Below are positions 40,871 through 48,800 of a DNA stretch of 64,000 nucleotides, one piece after another. Source of the DNA: 2-01-FULL-39-28 sp964436165 (lineage in GTDB: Bacteria; Patescibacteriota; Minisyncoccia; 2-02-FULL-40-12; GWA2-44-9); the NCBI GenBank assembly GCA_964436165.1, contig CAYTBY010000002.1, forward strand, positions 17,685-81,684, read 5' to 3'. The position numbers and the translations under genes are program-made. Each line of letters opens with the position of its first letter. Position 1 is the first letter of the stretch. The notes beneath the pieces were generated by a model. The model was not told the DNA's origin. It made no database searches and saw only the letters and a program-made list of their open reading frames with translations.

Positions 40871-41608
40871 ATGGACAATACTATTCTCAAGGTCGAAAAT
40901 CTAGGGGTTAGTTTTGACGGAAATTATGTTCTGAAGGATTTAGATTTCTTGGTTAATAAAGGCGATGTGCTGGCCATTGTAGGTCCGAATGGAGCCGGTA
41001 AGTCGGTATTATTTCGAGCACTTCTTGGATTAATTCCTCACTTCGGCAGAATGGAGTGGGCACCTAACTTAAAAATAAGCTACGTCCCTCAGAAATTCGC
41101 CATAGACAGAGAACTTCCGTTAAGCACCGAAGAATTTTTACAATTTAAAAAAAAGAGCCACTCTGAGATTATAGATGTTTTAAAATCAGTTGGCATAGGC
41201 GCTGATCACAAGAATGACCCCGAACATCACACTCGTCATATTAAAGATCACGTTTTGAGTCAAAGGCTGGGCTGGCTTTCTGGCGGCCAATTGCAGAGAG
41301 TCTTGATTGCCTGGTCTTTGCTCGATAATCCAGACGTTCTTTTATTCGACGAACCGACCGCCGGCATAGATCTTGGCGGGGAAGAAACGATCTATAACTT
41401 GCTTAAAAAACTCCATAACGAGCGCAACTTTACAATCTTGCTGATATCGCACGACCTCAATATCGTTTATAAATATGCCAACAGTGTTTTATGCATAAAC
41501 AAAGAAATGATATGCCACGGTATTCCAACAGAAGTACTCGATCCCCAGTCATTGGCAAAGCTTTATGGTGGTGAAGCCGGATTTTATAAACATGATGACC
41601 ATGGATAA
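40871..41608 (+). CDS. znuC: ABC transporter ATP-binding protein, zinc/manganese type
   Basis: 245 residues. Walker A VGPNGAGKS near residue 36, Q-loop in YVPQKF, signature LSGGQLQR near 135, Walker B VLLFDEPTAGID near 158, and the switch His in LLISHDL. Its partner is the ABC-3 family permease, which overlaps its 3' end, so this is the ATPase of a Zn or Mn importer. A His-rich stretch (DPEHHTRHIKDH) precedes the signature. No solute-binding protein gene lies next to it. Confidence 0.9.
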   Translation: MDNTILKVENLGVSFDGNYVLKDLDFLVNKGDVLAIVGPNGAGKSVLFRALLGLIPHFGRMEWAPNLKISYVPQKFAIDRELPLSTEEFLQFKKKSHSEIIDVLKSVGIGADHKNDPEHHTRHIKDHVLSQRLGWLSGGQLQRVLIAWSLLDNPDVLLFDEPTAGIDLGGEETIYNLLKKLHNERNFTILLISHDLNIVYKYANSVLCINKEMICHGIPTEVLDPQSLAKLYGGEAGFYKHDDHG

Positions 41609-42368
41609 TTCTCTATTTCTACAATTAGTCACCGGCTCTTTGATCGGTCTTGGCGCTGGTTATGTCGGTTCTTTTATGGTTTTACGTCGAATGTCTCTTG
41701 TCGGCGATGCCTTATCTCACGTTGCCTTGCCTGGGATAGCATTAGCTTTATTATTAAACATAAATCCTTTCTTTGGCGCTTTTACCGCTTTATTTTTGGC
41801 AATATTAGGCATTTGGTTTTTAGAAAAAAGAACGGAATTACCATCAGAAACATTAGTTGGAATATTTTTCACCATCAGTTTAGCCATTGGATTACTGCTT
41901 ACTCCAAATCACGAACTGCTTGAGGCTTTGTTCGGCGACATTACTAAAATAACAACTTTGGATCTTATAATTACCGTGGCTCTAGTCACGTTAATAATTT
42001 TTGTCATTAGGAAAATTTCTGACGGCTTGATGCTCGGGATTATATCAAAAGAATTAGCAATGGCTCTTAAAATACCGGTACATAAGATTAATTTTATTTT
42101 CTTATTACTGGTGGCATTTGTTGTTGCTCTTGGCTTAAAAGTTGCCGGCACACTCTTGATGGGTTCGTTGGTCATAATTCCAGCGGCGGCGGCTAAAAAT
42201 ATTTCTGTAAATCTCTCTTATTACAGCCGCTGGTCAATACTATTTGGCGCGATATCGGCAGTATTTGGTATCGTTCTTGCTCAATATCTTGGCATCGAAC
42301 CCGGTCCGACTATCGTTCTCACGGCCGGAGCTATATTCTTGGGAACTCTCTTTTTTAAAAAGAAATAG
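41592..42368 (+). CDS. znuB: ABC-3 family metal transporter permease
   Basis: 258 residues from ATG 41592 (ATG 41595 and 41601 are also possible); all overlap the ATPase stop at 41608, indicating coupling. About eight hydrophobic helices and the family motif GDALSHVALPGIALALLL near residue 43, plus VAGTLLMGSLVIIPAAAAKN near 190, typical of ZnuB/MntB. Forms the membrane channel for zinc or manganese with the upstream ATPase. Confidence 0.92.
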   Translation: MMTMDNSLFLQLVTGSLIGLGAGYVGSFMVLRRMSLVGDALSHVALPGIALALLLNINPFFGAFTALFLAILGIWFLEKRTELPSETLVGIFFTISLAIGLLLTPNHELLEALFGDITKITTLDLIITVALVTLIIFVIRKISDGLMLGIISKELAMALKIPVHKINFIFLLLVAFVVALGLKVAGTLLMGSLVIIPAAAAKNISVNLSYYSRWSILFGAISAVFGIVLAQYLGIEPGPTIVLTAGAIFLGTLFFKKK

Positions 42369-42371
42369 CTA

Positions 42372-42399
42372 TTGTCTATTATCTCAAATTTGCTAGAAT
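42372..42399 (+). promoter_or_regulatory. Promoter for efp
   Basis: TTGTCT (42372-42377), a 16-bp spacer and TAGAAT (42394-42399). The ATG is eight bases further on, so the mRNA may be leaderless. Confidence 0.6.
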
Positions 42400-42407
42400 A
42401 ATTTTCT

Positions 42408-42980
42408 ATGTCGTTAGGAGTTAATGAATTAAAACAGAAGACTTTTTTTATTTACGAGGCCCAACCCTACGTGGTTTTGGAGACCCATCATTTGAAGATG
42501 CAGCAGCGCCGGCCGACAGTCCAGGTTAGAATGAAAAATCTTATAAATGCTAAAGTTTTAGAAAGAAATTTCGCCCAATCCGATGTTTTTGAAGAGGCTG
42601 ATGTCGAGAAGCTAAGAGTTAAATATCTCTACAATCATCGCGATCAATATTGGTTTTCTTACGAAAATGATCCTTCTAAGCGTTTCGAATTAAGTCAAGA
42701 TATTTTGGGTGATTCAATAAAATTCTTAAAACCAAATACGATCCTTGAGGCCGTTTCTTTTGAGGATAAAATTATAACCGTAGAACTGCCCGTTAAAATG
42801 AAGTTTAGGGTAACCGAAGCCCCGCCAACCGTTAAAGGCAACACCGCTCAGGGCGGGGTTAAACAGGTCAAAATAGAAACCGGCGCCACCATCAACGCCC
42901 CCCTCTTCGTCAACGAAGGCGACCTCATCCGAATCAACACTGAAACGGGAGAGTATGTCGAACGCGCAGATAAAGGGTAA
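42408..42980 (+). CDS. efp: Elongation factor P with unusual tip loop
   Basis: Relieves ribosome stalling at proline runs. 190 residues in three beta-barrel domains; the C-terminal domain ends GDLIRINTETGEYVERA, typical of EF-P. In domain I the usual KPGKGQAFVRVKLKNL appears as KMQQRRPTVQVRMKNL. The PGKG loop is gone and the lysine that is modified in E. coli is glutamine, with two arginines following. It may work unmodified or by another modification. Its stop directly abuts the stop of the convergent matrixin-like gene. Confidence 0.93.
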   Translation: MSLGVNELKQKTFFIYEAQPYVVLETHHLKMQQRRPTVQVRMKNLINAKVLERNFAQSDVFEEADVEKLRVKYLYNHRDQYWFSYENDPSKRFELSQDILGDSIKFLKPNTILEAVSFEDKIITVELPVKMKFRVTEAPPTVKGNTAQGGVKQVKIETGATINAPLFVNEGDLIRINTETGEYVERADKG

Positions 42981-43874
42981 CTAAAAATTGCACCTATAAT
43001 CTAGGGCCGAAATATCTTCCGGGCTAAGAAACGGGTTTTGGATGTTTTGCTTGTCCATCAGGTGATACATGACTGACACTGGATTTTCGACATGGTCTAT
43101 GCCAAGAGCATGGCCAAGTTCGTGGGCAAGAACCAAACGTAAATCCCCTACCGTTTCAAATTGATAAATATTTATCTGATCTCCGCTATATTCTCCTTGG
43201 TCAAATTCCCTAGCTTCGCCGAAGCGTTGGTTATGGATATCTACATCTATATTTAAATCCCCGGCAATGGCATTCACTGTATCGCCTAACGAGTTAAGCT
43301 CCGATGCCCGGCCGTTAAGAATTAATCTCTGATTGTCTAGAATTGCTTTTTGCTCTTCAAGTTCTTTTCTTTCCTGTTCAAGCTCTTTGTGCTCTGGGGG
43401 CGTTGCTCCGCCTCGGCCATTTATTTCAGCTACATAATCATTGTATTCTTTCAATCTGGCCTCAAAAACATAAACATTATTGTTGTAGCGCCTAAGGTCT
43501 CCTTCGTACGAAGCAGCTAGGGCCTTATAGTCAGCCACCAGTGAATCGTATTGAGATCTTGAGCCTTCTATTCCTTCTTTAGATTCGCTGGCTTCTATGG
43601 TTGATTTTTGACGCTCATCAAAGACAAGATTAATTTTAAACTTTGATAGGGGTTTGTACTCAAATATATTCCGGTCAATTTTACTTTCCCACACTGTCTC
43701 CGCTTCTTTTATGGTGGTAAGGAATTTGTCTTTACTGATGCCGAATCTGTTATCAAAACCGCCGATATCGTAAAATATAGGGTTTTTACACGAAGCAAAC
43801 TCGTTCTGGTAAATATAAAATCCTGCAAAAATAATTAGCAGAATAAATAATGTTGTGGCTATTTTATTTATCAC
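42981..43874 (-). CDS. Exported matrixin-like metalloprotease with internal coiled coil
   Basis: 297 residues. An N-terminal hydrophobic anchor (IATTLFILLIIFAGFYIYQ), a first part of the protease domain with KINLVFDER, a helical insert (about 95-200; QYDSLVADYKALAASYEGDL, HKELEQERKELEEQKAILDNQ), then the zinc site HELGHALGIDH near residue 252 and the Met-turn SVMYHLM. The extended HExxHxxGxxH places it with matrixins (M10-like). The long coiled-coil insert between strands and active site is unusual. It probably acts at the cell surface. Confidence 0.88.
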   Translation of the reverse strand: MINKIATTLFILLIIFAGFYIYQNEFASCKNPIFYDIGGFDNRFGISKDKFLTTIKEAETVWESKIDRNIFEYKPLSKFKINLVFDERQKSTIEASESKEGIEGSRSQYDSLVADYKALAASYEGDLRRYNNNVYVFEARLKEYNDYVAEINGRGGATPPEHKELEQERKELEEQKAILDNQRLILNGRASELNSLGDTVNAIAGDLNIDVDIHNQRFGEAREFDQGEYSGDQINIYQFETVGDLRLVLAHELGHALGIDHVENPVSVMYHLMDKQNIQNPFLSPEDISALDYRCNF

Positions 43875-43935
43875 AGTCGTTGTGGATAAAATTCATTGTT
43901 GCCATTAATGTTTTGTGAGACAATGTAAGATTACG

Positions 43936-43991
43936 TTTGGCCCTAAGGGCCAAAGGGTCGATATGTTAGTTAAATTTTAATAAAATTTAAC
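43936..43991. repeat. Two hairpins upstream of the zinc-ribbon gene
   Basis: TTTGGCCC-TAA-GGGCCAAA (43936-43954) and GTTAAATTTTA-A-TAAAATTTAAC (43969-43991). They lie between the divergent matrixin-like and 44008 genes and could be regulatory. Confidence 0.6.
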
Positions 43992-44007
43992 ATTTTAGCC
44001 AAGAACG

Positions 44008-44286
44008 ATGAACACAGCTAAGTGTCCTAATTGTGACCAGGTAATTGCTAACGTCCACTACGAAGCCCACGATCCGAGCTCTTTCAGCGGTTTTCGTGGC
44101 TCCCGATCTTTCACAGCAGTTGCCTACCCTTGCGGACATGCCATCAGCGCAGTGCCAGTAACCTGGGAAATGCGGCTTGAAGAAATTGATAAGATGAATA
44201 GAGAATTAAATCAAAAATTAGATTATCTGCATAAAGAGATCTCCGAGCTCGCCGTTTTAGTCCGCAACAATTCCCAGATAAAGTAA
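44008..44286 (+). CDS. Small zinc-ribbon-like protein, 92 aa
   Basis: CPNC near residue 6 and YPCGH near 42 could form a zinc site, joined by GFRGSRSFTAVAYPCGHAIS. The C-terminal half (about 50-85) is a helical coiled coil (EIDKMNRELNQKLDYLHKEISELAVLV). Family not named by me; the role is unknown. A weak terminator follows at 44333. Confidence 0.7.
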   Translation: MNTAKCPNCDQVIANVHYEAHDPSSFSGFRGSRSFTAVAYPCGHAISAVPVTWEMRLEEIDKMNRELNQKLDYLHKEISELAVLVRNNSQIK

Positions 44287-44332
44287 TATTGTTACAAACG
44301 GATAAACATTACCCCGTGTTGCTTTAGTTGAT

Positions 44333-44354
44333 GCCCCAAAAGGGCTATTTTTTT
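44333..44354 (+). terminator. Terminator after the zinc-ribbon gene
   Basis: GCCC-CAAAA-GGGC with flanking TAG/CTA and a run of T. It overlaps the end of the convergent 44345 gene. Confidence 0.6.
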
Positions 44355-44890
44355 ATGAACAGCAGTACCGGCAAAGGGGCAAGGGCCCAAAAGAAAAGAG
44401 CAGTTGAAGTAGCTAAGTAATCATCGAAACCAAAAGTCCATTTTAAGACCAGCTCTTCCGGAAGAATACTAAAAATTATACTAGCCAAAAATCCGAGCTG
44501 GAGAAAACTCAAGATTATTATTCCAAATAAAGAATACTCATTTGAAGATATCCTCTTTCTTATGAACGAAAAATTAAAGACGCTGAATACAACAATATAG
44601 GCGGTTAAAAATATTCCGAGTCGAAGCCAGTATTCTTCAAACGAATCGCCGATAATATTACTTACCTCTTTTAAATACGGAAATATTTTGTCAAAAGCAA
44701 AGGCAACATAGATGCTAAGCAGTGATATTACCGCCTTTGTTCTCCCAATGCTTAAGCCAAAAATAGAAATTGCCACCGCTCCCAAAGCCCCAAAAATCCA
44801 GCCTGGCCCAAACCCGGAAATTGAAGAGATAGCAGACAAATTTTCAAGACCGGGGATAAAAGACTTAATAAAATCAAGGAATTTAATCAT
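44345..44890 (-). CDS. Hypothetical polytopic membrane protein, 181 aa
   Basis: Four to five hydrophobic helices (IFGALGAVAISIFGLSIG, AVISLLSIYVAFAF, LGIFLTAYIVVFSVFNF, LFGIIILSFLQLGFLASIIFSIL, STALFFWALAPLPVLLFI). No motif is recognised; a distant CvpA-like topology is possible. Expressed in the same direction as murB, which lies upstream at 44926, so probably in one unit. Confidence 0.65.
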   Translation of the reverse strand: MIKFLDFIKSFIPGLENLSAISSISGFGPGWIFGALGAVAISIFGLSIGRTKAVISLLSIYVAFAFDKIFPYLKEVSNIIGDSFEEYWLRLGIFLTAYIVVFSVFNFSFIRKRISSNEYSLFGIIILSFLQLGFLASIIFSILPEELVLKWTFGFDDYLATSTALFFWALAPLPVLLFIKK

Positions 44891-44925
44891 CTACTATATT
44901 ATAACATTATTTTGATCCTTCGACG

Positions 44926-45951
44926 TTATTCAGGATCAACCTTGAGTTTATCGAATAGGTTGACTTCCGGTTCGAGATCTATTCCAAATTTAACTTTTAC
45001 CGATTTTTGCATCATTCTGGCTAAATTAATTATATCTCTTGATTTTGCACCTTTATAACTAATGAGGACCATGGCATGGCGCTTGGAAACGCCTACGTTA
45101 CCGATTCTTTTCCCTTTCCAGTTAGTTTTTTCGGTAAGCTGGCCAGCAAATAGCTTTACTTGATTATTCCCCAAGTCCCTACCGATAATATCGGGGTGCC
45201 TAGAAACTAGGGTTTGAAACTTAGAAACTGTTATGACAGGATTTTTGAAAAAAGATCCGGCCGTACCAATAGAAGCTGTCGGATAGTCCAATTTTGTTCT
45301 CCTTATCTGTACAACTGCTTTTCTAACTTCTCGGATCATTGGTACTTTATTTTCAAAATATTTAGCAAGATCGGGGTAGTTTATTTTGGGCCTAAATTCA
45401 GGAGATAATTCAAGAGTTGTTCCAAGAATTATATAATTTTTCCCTTCTGGTTTTTGAAAAATACTGGTTCGATAACTAAACCGACAAGAAAGATTTGATA
45501 ATGTTTTGACTTTCTTTAATTTGATATCAAAAACATCAACAGATTCAATGACGTCTTTTATTTCTGCACCATAAGCTCCAATATTCTGGTATATCGCTCC
45601 GCCGACAGTACCGGGAATTAACGAAAGATTTTCTATGCCGCTGAGGTTTTTAGTAACGGCTTTGGCAACTATTTTATCCCATATTTCTCCTGCTCCAACA
45701 TAAACAAGATCATTTTTAAATTTAATGCCTTTTATATTTATTTTTAATACTAACCCCATCAAACCACTATCTGGCAACAAAACATTGCTTCCTCCGCCAA
45801 GAGTAAATATTTTTAAATTCTTGCTTTTCGCAAACTTTACCGCCTCTTCAAGCGCTTTAACATTTCTTATCTCAGCAAAAAACTCAGCTTTCCCGCCGAT
45901 ATGAAAAGTTGTGTATTTCGCTAATTTTATATTCTTTAGGATTTTTACCAT
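44926..45951 (-). CDS. murB: UDP-N-acetylenolpyruvoylglucosamine reductase
   Basis: Second committed step to UDP-MurNAc: reduces the enolpyruvyl group with NADPH and FAD. 341 residues. FAD-binding TTFHIGGKAEFFAEI and LGGGSNVLLPDSGL at the start, IPGTVGGAIYQNIGAYGAEI in the middle, FSYRTSIF, and AGSFFKNPV with the catalytic serine region near residue 239. An extended -10 (TGG-TATAAT on the minus strand, near 45976) lies upstream, divergent from gpmI. Confidence 0.95.
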   Translation of the reverse strand: MVKILKNIKLAKYTTFHIGGKAEFFAEIRNVKALEEAVKFAKSKNLKIFTLGGGSNVLLPDSGLMGLVLKINIKGIKFKNDLVYVGAGEIWDKIVAKAVTKNLSGIENLSLIPGTVGGAIYQNIGAYGAEIKDVIESVDVFDIKLKKVKTLSNLSCRFSYRTSIFQKPEGKNYIILGTTLELSPEFRPKINYPDLAKYFENKVPMIREVRKAVVQIRRTKLDYPTASIGTAGSFFKNPVITVSKFQTLVSRHPDIIGRDLGNNQVKLFAGQLTEKTNWKGKRIGNVGVSKRHAMVLISYKGAKSRDIINLARMMQKSVKVKFGIDLEPEVNLFDKLKVDPE

Positions 45952-45987
45952 TCTATATTGATTAATAAAAATTATACCAATTTATGT

Positions 45988-45993
45988 TATACT
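45988..45993 (+). promoter_or_regulatory. Extended -10 box before gpmI
   Basis: TGT-TATACT ends six bases before ATG 46000, and no ribosome binding site is seen. It faces the murB promoter in the same 50-bp gap. Confidence 0.5.
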
Positions 45994-45999
45994 ATAAAA

Positions 46000-47544
46000 A
46001 TGCGGCCAGTAGTACTTACAATTCTTGACGGCTGGGGATATTCGACTCAAAAAGTCGGGAATGCCATAATGAACGCTCGAAAACCGAACATGGATTTTAT
46101 TATGGCCAACTATCCCGGCCTTCTTTTACAAGCCTCCGGCAAAGCTGTCGGCTTGACTTGGGGCGAAACTGGCAACAGCGAAGTCGGCCATTTAACCATT
46201 GGCGCCGGGAGAATAATCTCCCAATACTTAAGCAGAATCAATAAAGCCGTCGAAACCGGAGAGTTTTTTACCAATTCCACCCTGATGCAAGCGCTAGAAC
46301 ATGTCCAGAAAAATGATTCCAAACTACATATAGCTGGACTTCTGACTTCCGGCTCAGTTCATGCATATTTTAATCACATTCTGGCTTTGGCTGACTTTGC
46401 CGCCAAAAATAATCTTAATAATGTTAAGCTTCATCTTTTTACTGATGCGAAAGACTCCGGCCTTAAAGAAGGAAAGGAACTTTTAGTCAAGCTCAATTCT
46501 TACCTCGTTAATTATCCATCCGTTAAAATCGCCACCCTAATGGGCCGAGACTTTCCGATGGATAGAAACAACAACTGGAACCTCACCGAAAAAGCTTATA
46601 ACCTAATTAGTAAAGGAGATGGTGAAAAAATTGATGATCCCATAAAGAAACTCGAGGAATACTACAGCCAAGGTTTTCATGACAACAAAATCCCCCCTCT
46701 CCTGATTGATTCATCGGGAACTATTGAGGACGGGGATGCAGTCGTATTCTTTAATTTCCGTGAAGACAGCATGCGTCAGCTAGCTAAATGTTTTGTGGAC
46801 AAGGATTTTGAATTTTTCCAGAGAAAAAACCTAAACAATTTGCTTATAGTAGCAATGACGCCTTATCTCGAAAATCCGGATCTTTTAACCATATTTACCG
46901 CTCCCGATGTCAAAAACGGATTAGCCGAAGTTTTGAGTTTAAAAGGTAAAAACCAACTTCATATAGCCGAAACAGAAAAATACGCCCATGCCACATTTTT
47001 CTTTAACTGTTTAAAAAATGGACCGCTTACCGGTGAATCGGATATTTTTATTAAATCAACTAAAAAACCAGAAGATGAACCGGAAATGATGGCCAATGAG
47101 ATACTGGCTAAAACAATCGAGGAAATACAAAGAGATTTCTACGATTTTATCATAATCAACTTTGCTAACGCCGACATCGTCGCTCACTCTGGTAATCTTG
47201 AAAAAACGGTGAGGGGTGTTGAAACCGTTGATGCTTGCGTGGGTAAATTAAAAGAAGTTATTTTTGAAAAAAATGGAATATTAATAATAACTGCTGACCA
47301 CGGCAATGCCGAATCGCTTACCTCAAGAGGCGGTGAAGAAGAATCAAAACACAATATAAATCCAGTGCCTTTCTTTATAGTTGTCAAAGAATATGAAAGA
47401 CCAAGAACAGAAGAAGAAATGAGCAAAAACTTTTCCGGTTCTAGCGGGATTATTGCCGATGTTGCTCCGACAGTCCTTCAAATCATGGGTATTTCCCAAC
47501 CTGCCGAGATGACCGGAGAAAGCTTATTTAAACTTCTTGGTTAA
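46000..47544 (+). CDS. gpmI: 2,3-bisphosphoglycerate-independent phosphoglycerate mutase
   Basis: Glycolytic interconversion of 3- and 2-phosphoglycerate. 514 residues from ATG 46000; the TTG at 45958 gives an unlikely extension over the promoter. VLTILDGWGYS (first metal Asp), GETGNSEVGHLTIGAGR with the nucleophile Ser near 65, GRDFPMDRNNNW, and the second metal cluster in NFANADIVAHSG and ITADHGNAE. Two Mn ions are used in the family. Confidence 0.95.
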   Translation: MRPVVLTILDGWGYSTQKVGNAIMNARKPNMDFIMANYPGLLLQASGKAVGLTWGETGNSEVGHLTIGAGRIISQYLSRINKAVETGEFFTNSTLMQALEHVQKNDSKLHIAGLLTSGSVHAYFNHILALADFAAKNNLNNVKLHLFTDAKDSGLKEGKELLVKLNSYLVNYPSVKIATLMGRDFPMDRNNNWNLTEKAYNLISKGDGEKIDDPIKKLEEYYSQGFHDNKIPPLLIDSSGTIEDGDAVVFFNFREDSMRQLAKCFVDKDFEFFQRKNLNNLLIVAMTPYLENPDLLTIFTAPDVKNGLAEVLSLKGKNQLHIAETEKYAHATFFFNCLKNGPLTGESDIFIKSTKKPEDEPEMMANEILAKTIEEIQRDFYDFIIINFANADIVAHSGNLEKTVRGVETVDACVGKLKEVIFEKNGILIITADHGNAESLTSRGGEEESKHNINPVPFFIVVKEYERPRTEEEMSKNFSGSSGIIADVAPTVLQIMGISQPAEMTGESLFKLLG

Positions 47545-48751
47545 TTATTCCCCCGCCCAACATCTCGATTTTTCTATAAAACACGGCCGATTGGCCAGAA
47601 GTAATAGCTCTGATCGGCTTTTTAAACCTCAAGATAAACTGATGTTTAGAAGTTGAACTTCTAAACAAGGTCGCTTTTTCCGGTCTACTTCGATATCTGA
47701 TTCTTACACTAACTTGCACTGGGAGTTTTGGCTTATTTATCCAACTAATATTTGAAATTCTCGCTTCTTTCCCTCTTAAATCTTTTTCTTTTCCAACATA
47801 AATTATATTTTTCTTTACATCTTTTCCAACCACATAATACGGTCCTTGGCCGTTTTTAATATCCAACCCATGTCTTTGGCCTATTGTGTAATAATAGACT
47901 CCGTCATGTCGGCCAATTACATGGGCATCTTGTAGTTTTACAAGATGCCCATGTAATATGATTTTACCTGGCTTCGGCTTAATATATTTCTTCAAAAACT
48001 CCTTCATATCTAACGGCCCAATGAAACACACTCCCTGGCTGTCTTTTTTATCATGGTTAGACAAACCAAATTTTTTAGCCATCTTTCTAACTTCTGGTTT
48101 AGTATAATTGCCTATCGGGAATAGGCAGTGCTTCAACTGTTCTTGTTTTAATGTCCAAAGGAAATATGACTGATCTTTATTTTTGTCACGAGCAGTATGC
48201 AATTCATAAATAAGAGGGGTGGCTCGGCTGGGGGACCCCCGCCGCACGGAATGATAATGAGTACGGTGGGGGTGTGCCGAGACAGGACCCCGTCGTGATT
48301 TCAGTCGTACATAATGACCGGTCGCAATAAAATCAGCCCCTTCCCGCAAAGCACGCTTAAGAAATAAGCCAAACTTTATTTCTTTATTGCACATCACGTC
48401 GGGGTTAGGCGTCCGACCAGCTCTATATTCCCGTATCATATAATCCCCGACTTCTTTTTTATATTCCTTCGAAAAATCCCAAGTTAAAAGAGGTATCCCT
48501 AATACTGAAGCAGCCCTTAATGCATCTTCTCTATCTTTTTTCCAAAGACAAAAATTCCTATCTGAAAAGGTCGAACCTTGAGACCCCTTTAAGGTTCGGC
48601 CTTTGGGATTCGGACTCCATGGACGCATAAAAACTCCGATCACATTGTAATCTTCTTTTTTAAGCAATGCCGCCGCAACAGAACTATCTACTCCTCCTGA
48701 CATTGCTACATATACAGTTGCTGTTTTATTTTCTAGATCTTGACGAATCAT
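47528..48751 (-). CDS. mnmA: tRNA-specific 2-thiouridylase MnmA with four palindrome inserts
   Basis: Adds sulfur to U34 of Lys, Glu and Gln tRNAs. 407 residues from ATG 48751 (MIRQDLENKTATVYVAMSGG); the frame is open further up, but the upstream part is unlike the family. PP-loop MSGGVDSSVAAALL, the first catalytic Cys in PDVMCNKEIKFG, the second in DSQGVCFIG, and YYTIGQRHGL. It is about 40 residues longer than typical MnmA. Four palindromes coincide with odd segments: PKGRTLKGSQGSTF, VSAHPHRTHYHSVRRGSPSR, ILHGHLVKLQDAHVIG and LFRSSTSKH. All keep the frame and the catalytic motifs. Confidence 0.95.
   Translation of the reverse strand: MIRQDLENKTATVYVAMSGGVDSSVAAALLKKEDYNVIGVFMRPWSPNPKGRTLKGSQGSTFSDRNFCLWKKDREDALRAASVLGIPLLTWDFSKEYKKEVGDYMIREYRAGRTPNPDVMCNKEIKFGLFLKRALREGADFIATGHYVRLKSRRGPVSAHPHRTHYHSVRRGSPSRATPLIYELHTARDKNKDQSYFLWTLKQEQLKHCLFPIGNYTKPEVRKMAKKFGLSNHDKKDSQGVCFIGPLDMKEFLKKYIKPKPGKIILHGHLVKLQDAHVIGRHDGVYYYTIGQRHGLDIKNGQGPYYVVGKDVKKNIIYVGKEKDLRGKEARISNISWINKPKLPVQVSVRIRYRSRPEKATLFRSSTSKHQFILRFKKPIRAITSGQSAVFYRKIEMLGGGIINQEV
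47644..47666. repeat. 23-nt hairpin of the RAYT type in mnmA
   Basis: GTTTAGAAG-TTGAA-CTTCTAAAC, perfect 9-bp arms. It differs from the fmt hairpin by a paired change in the arms. Confidence 0.85.
47916..47957. repeat. 42-nt palindrome in mnmA
   Basis: Perfect 19-bp arms (beginning ATTACATGGGCATCTTGTA) with a GTTT loop. Confidence 0.95.
48216..48291. repeat. 76-nt compound palindrome in mnmA
   Basis: Nested arms GGGGT/ACCCC, CTCGGC/GCCGAG and ACCCCCGCCGCAC against GTACGGTGGGGGT (two mismatches). It is GC-rich against an AT-rich gene and encodes a His/Arg-rich insert. Confidence 0.85.
48566..48604. repeat. 39-nt palindrome in mnmA
   Basis: AAAGGTCGAACCTT and AAGGTTCGGCCTTT pair with one mismatch around an 11-nt loop. 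Confidence 0.85.
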
Positions 48752-48800
48752 AATTTTAAAATTATAGTGAAAAGTAAGATTTTTAACAATGGGGGTGGCA

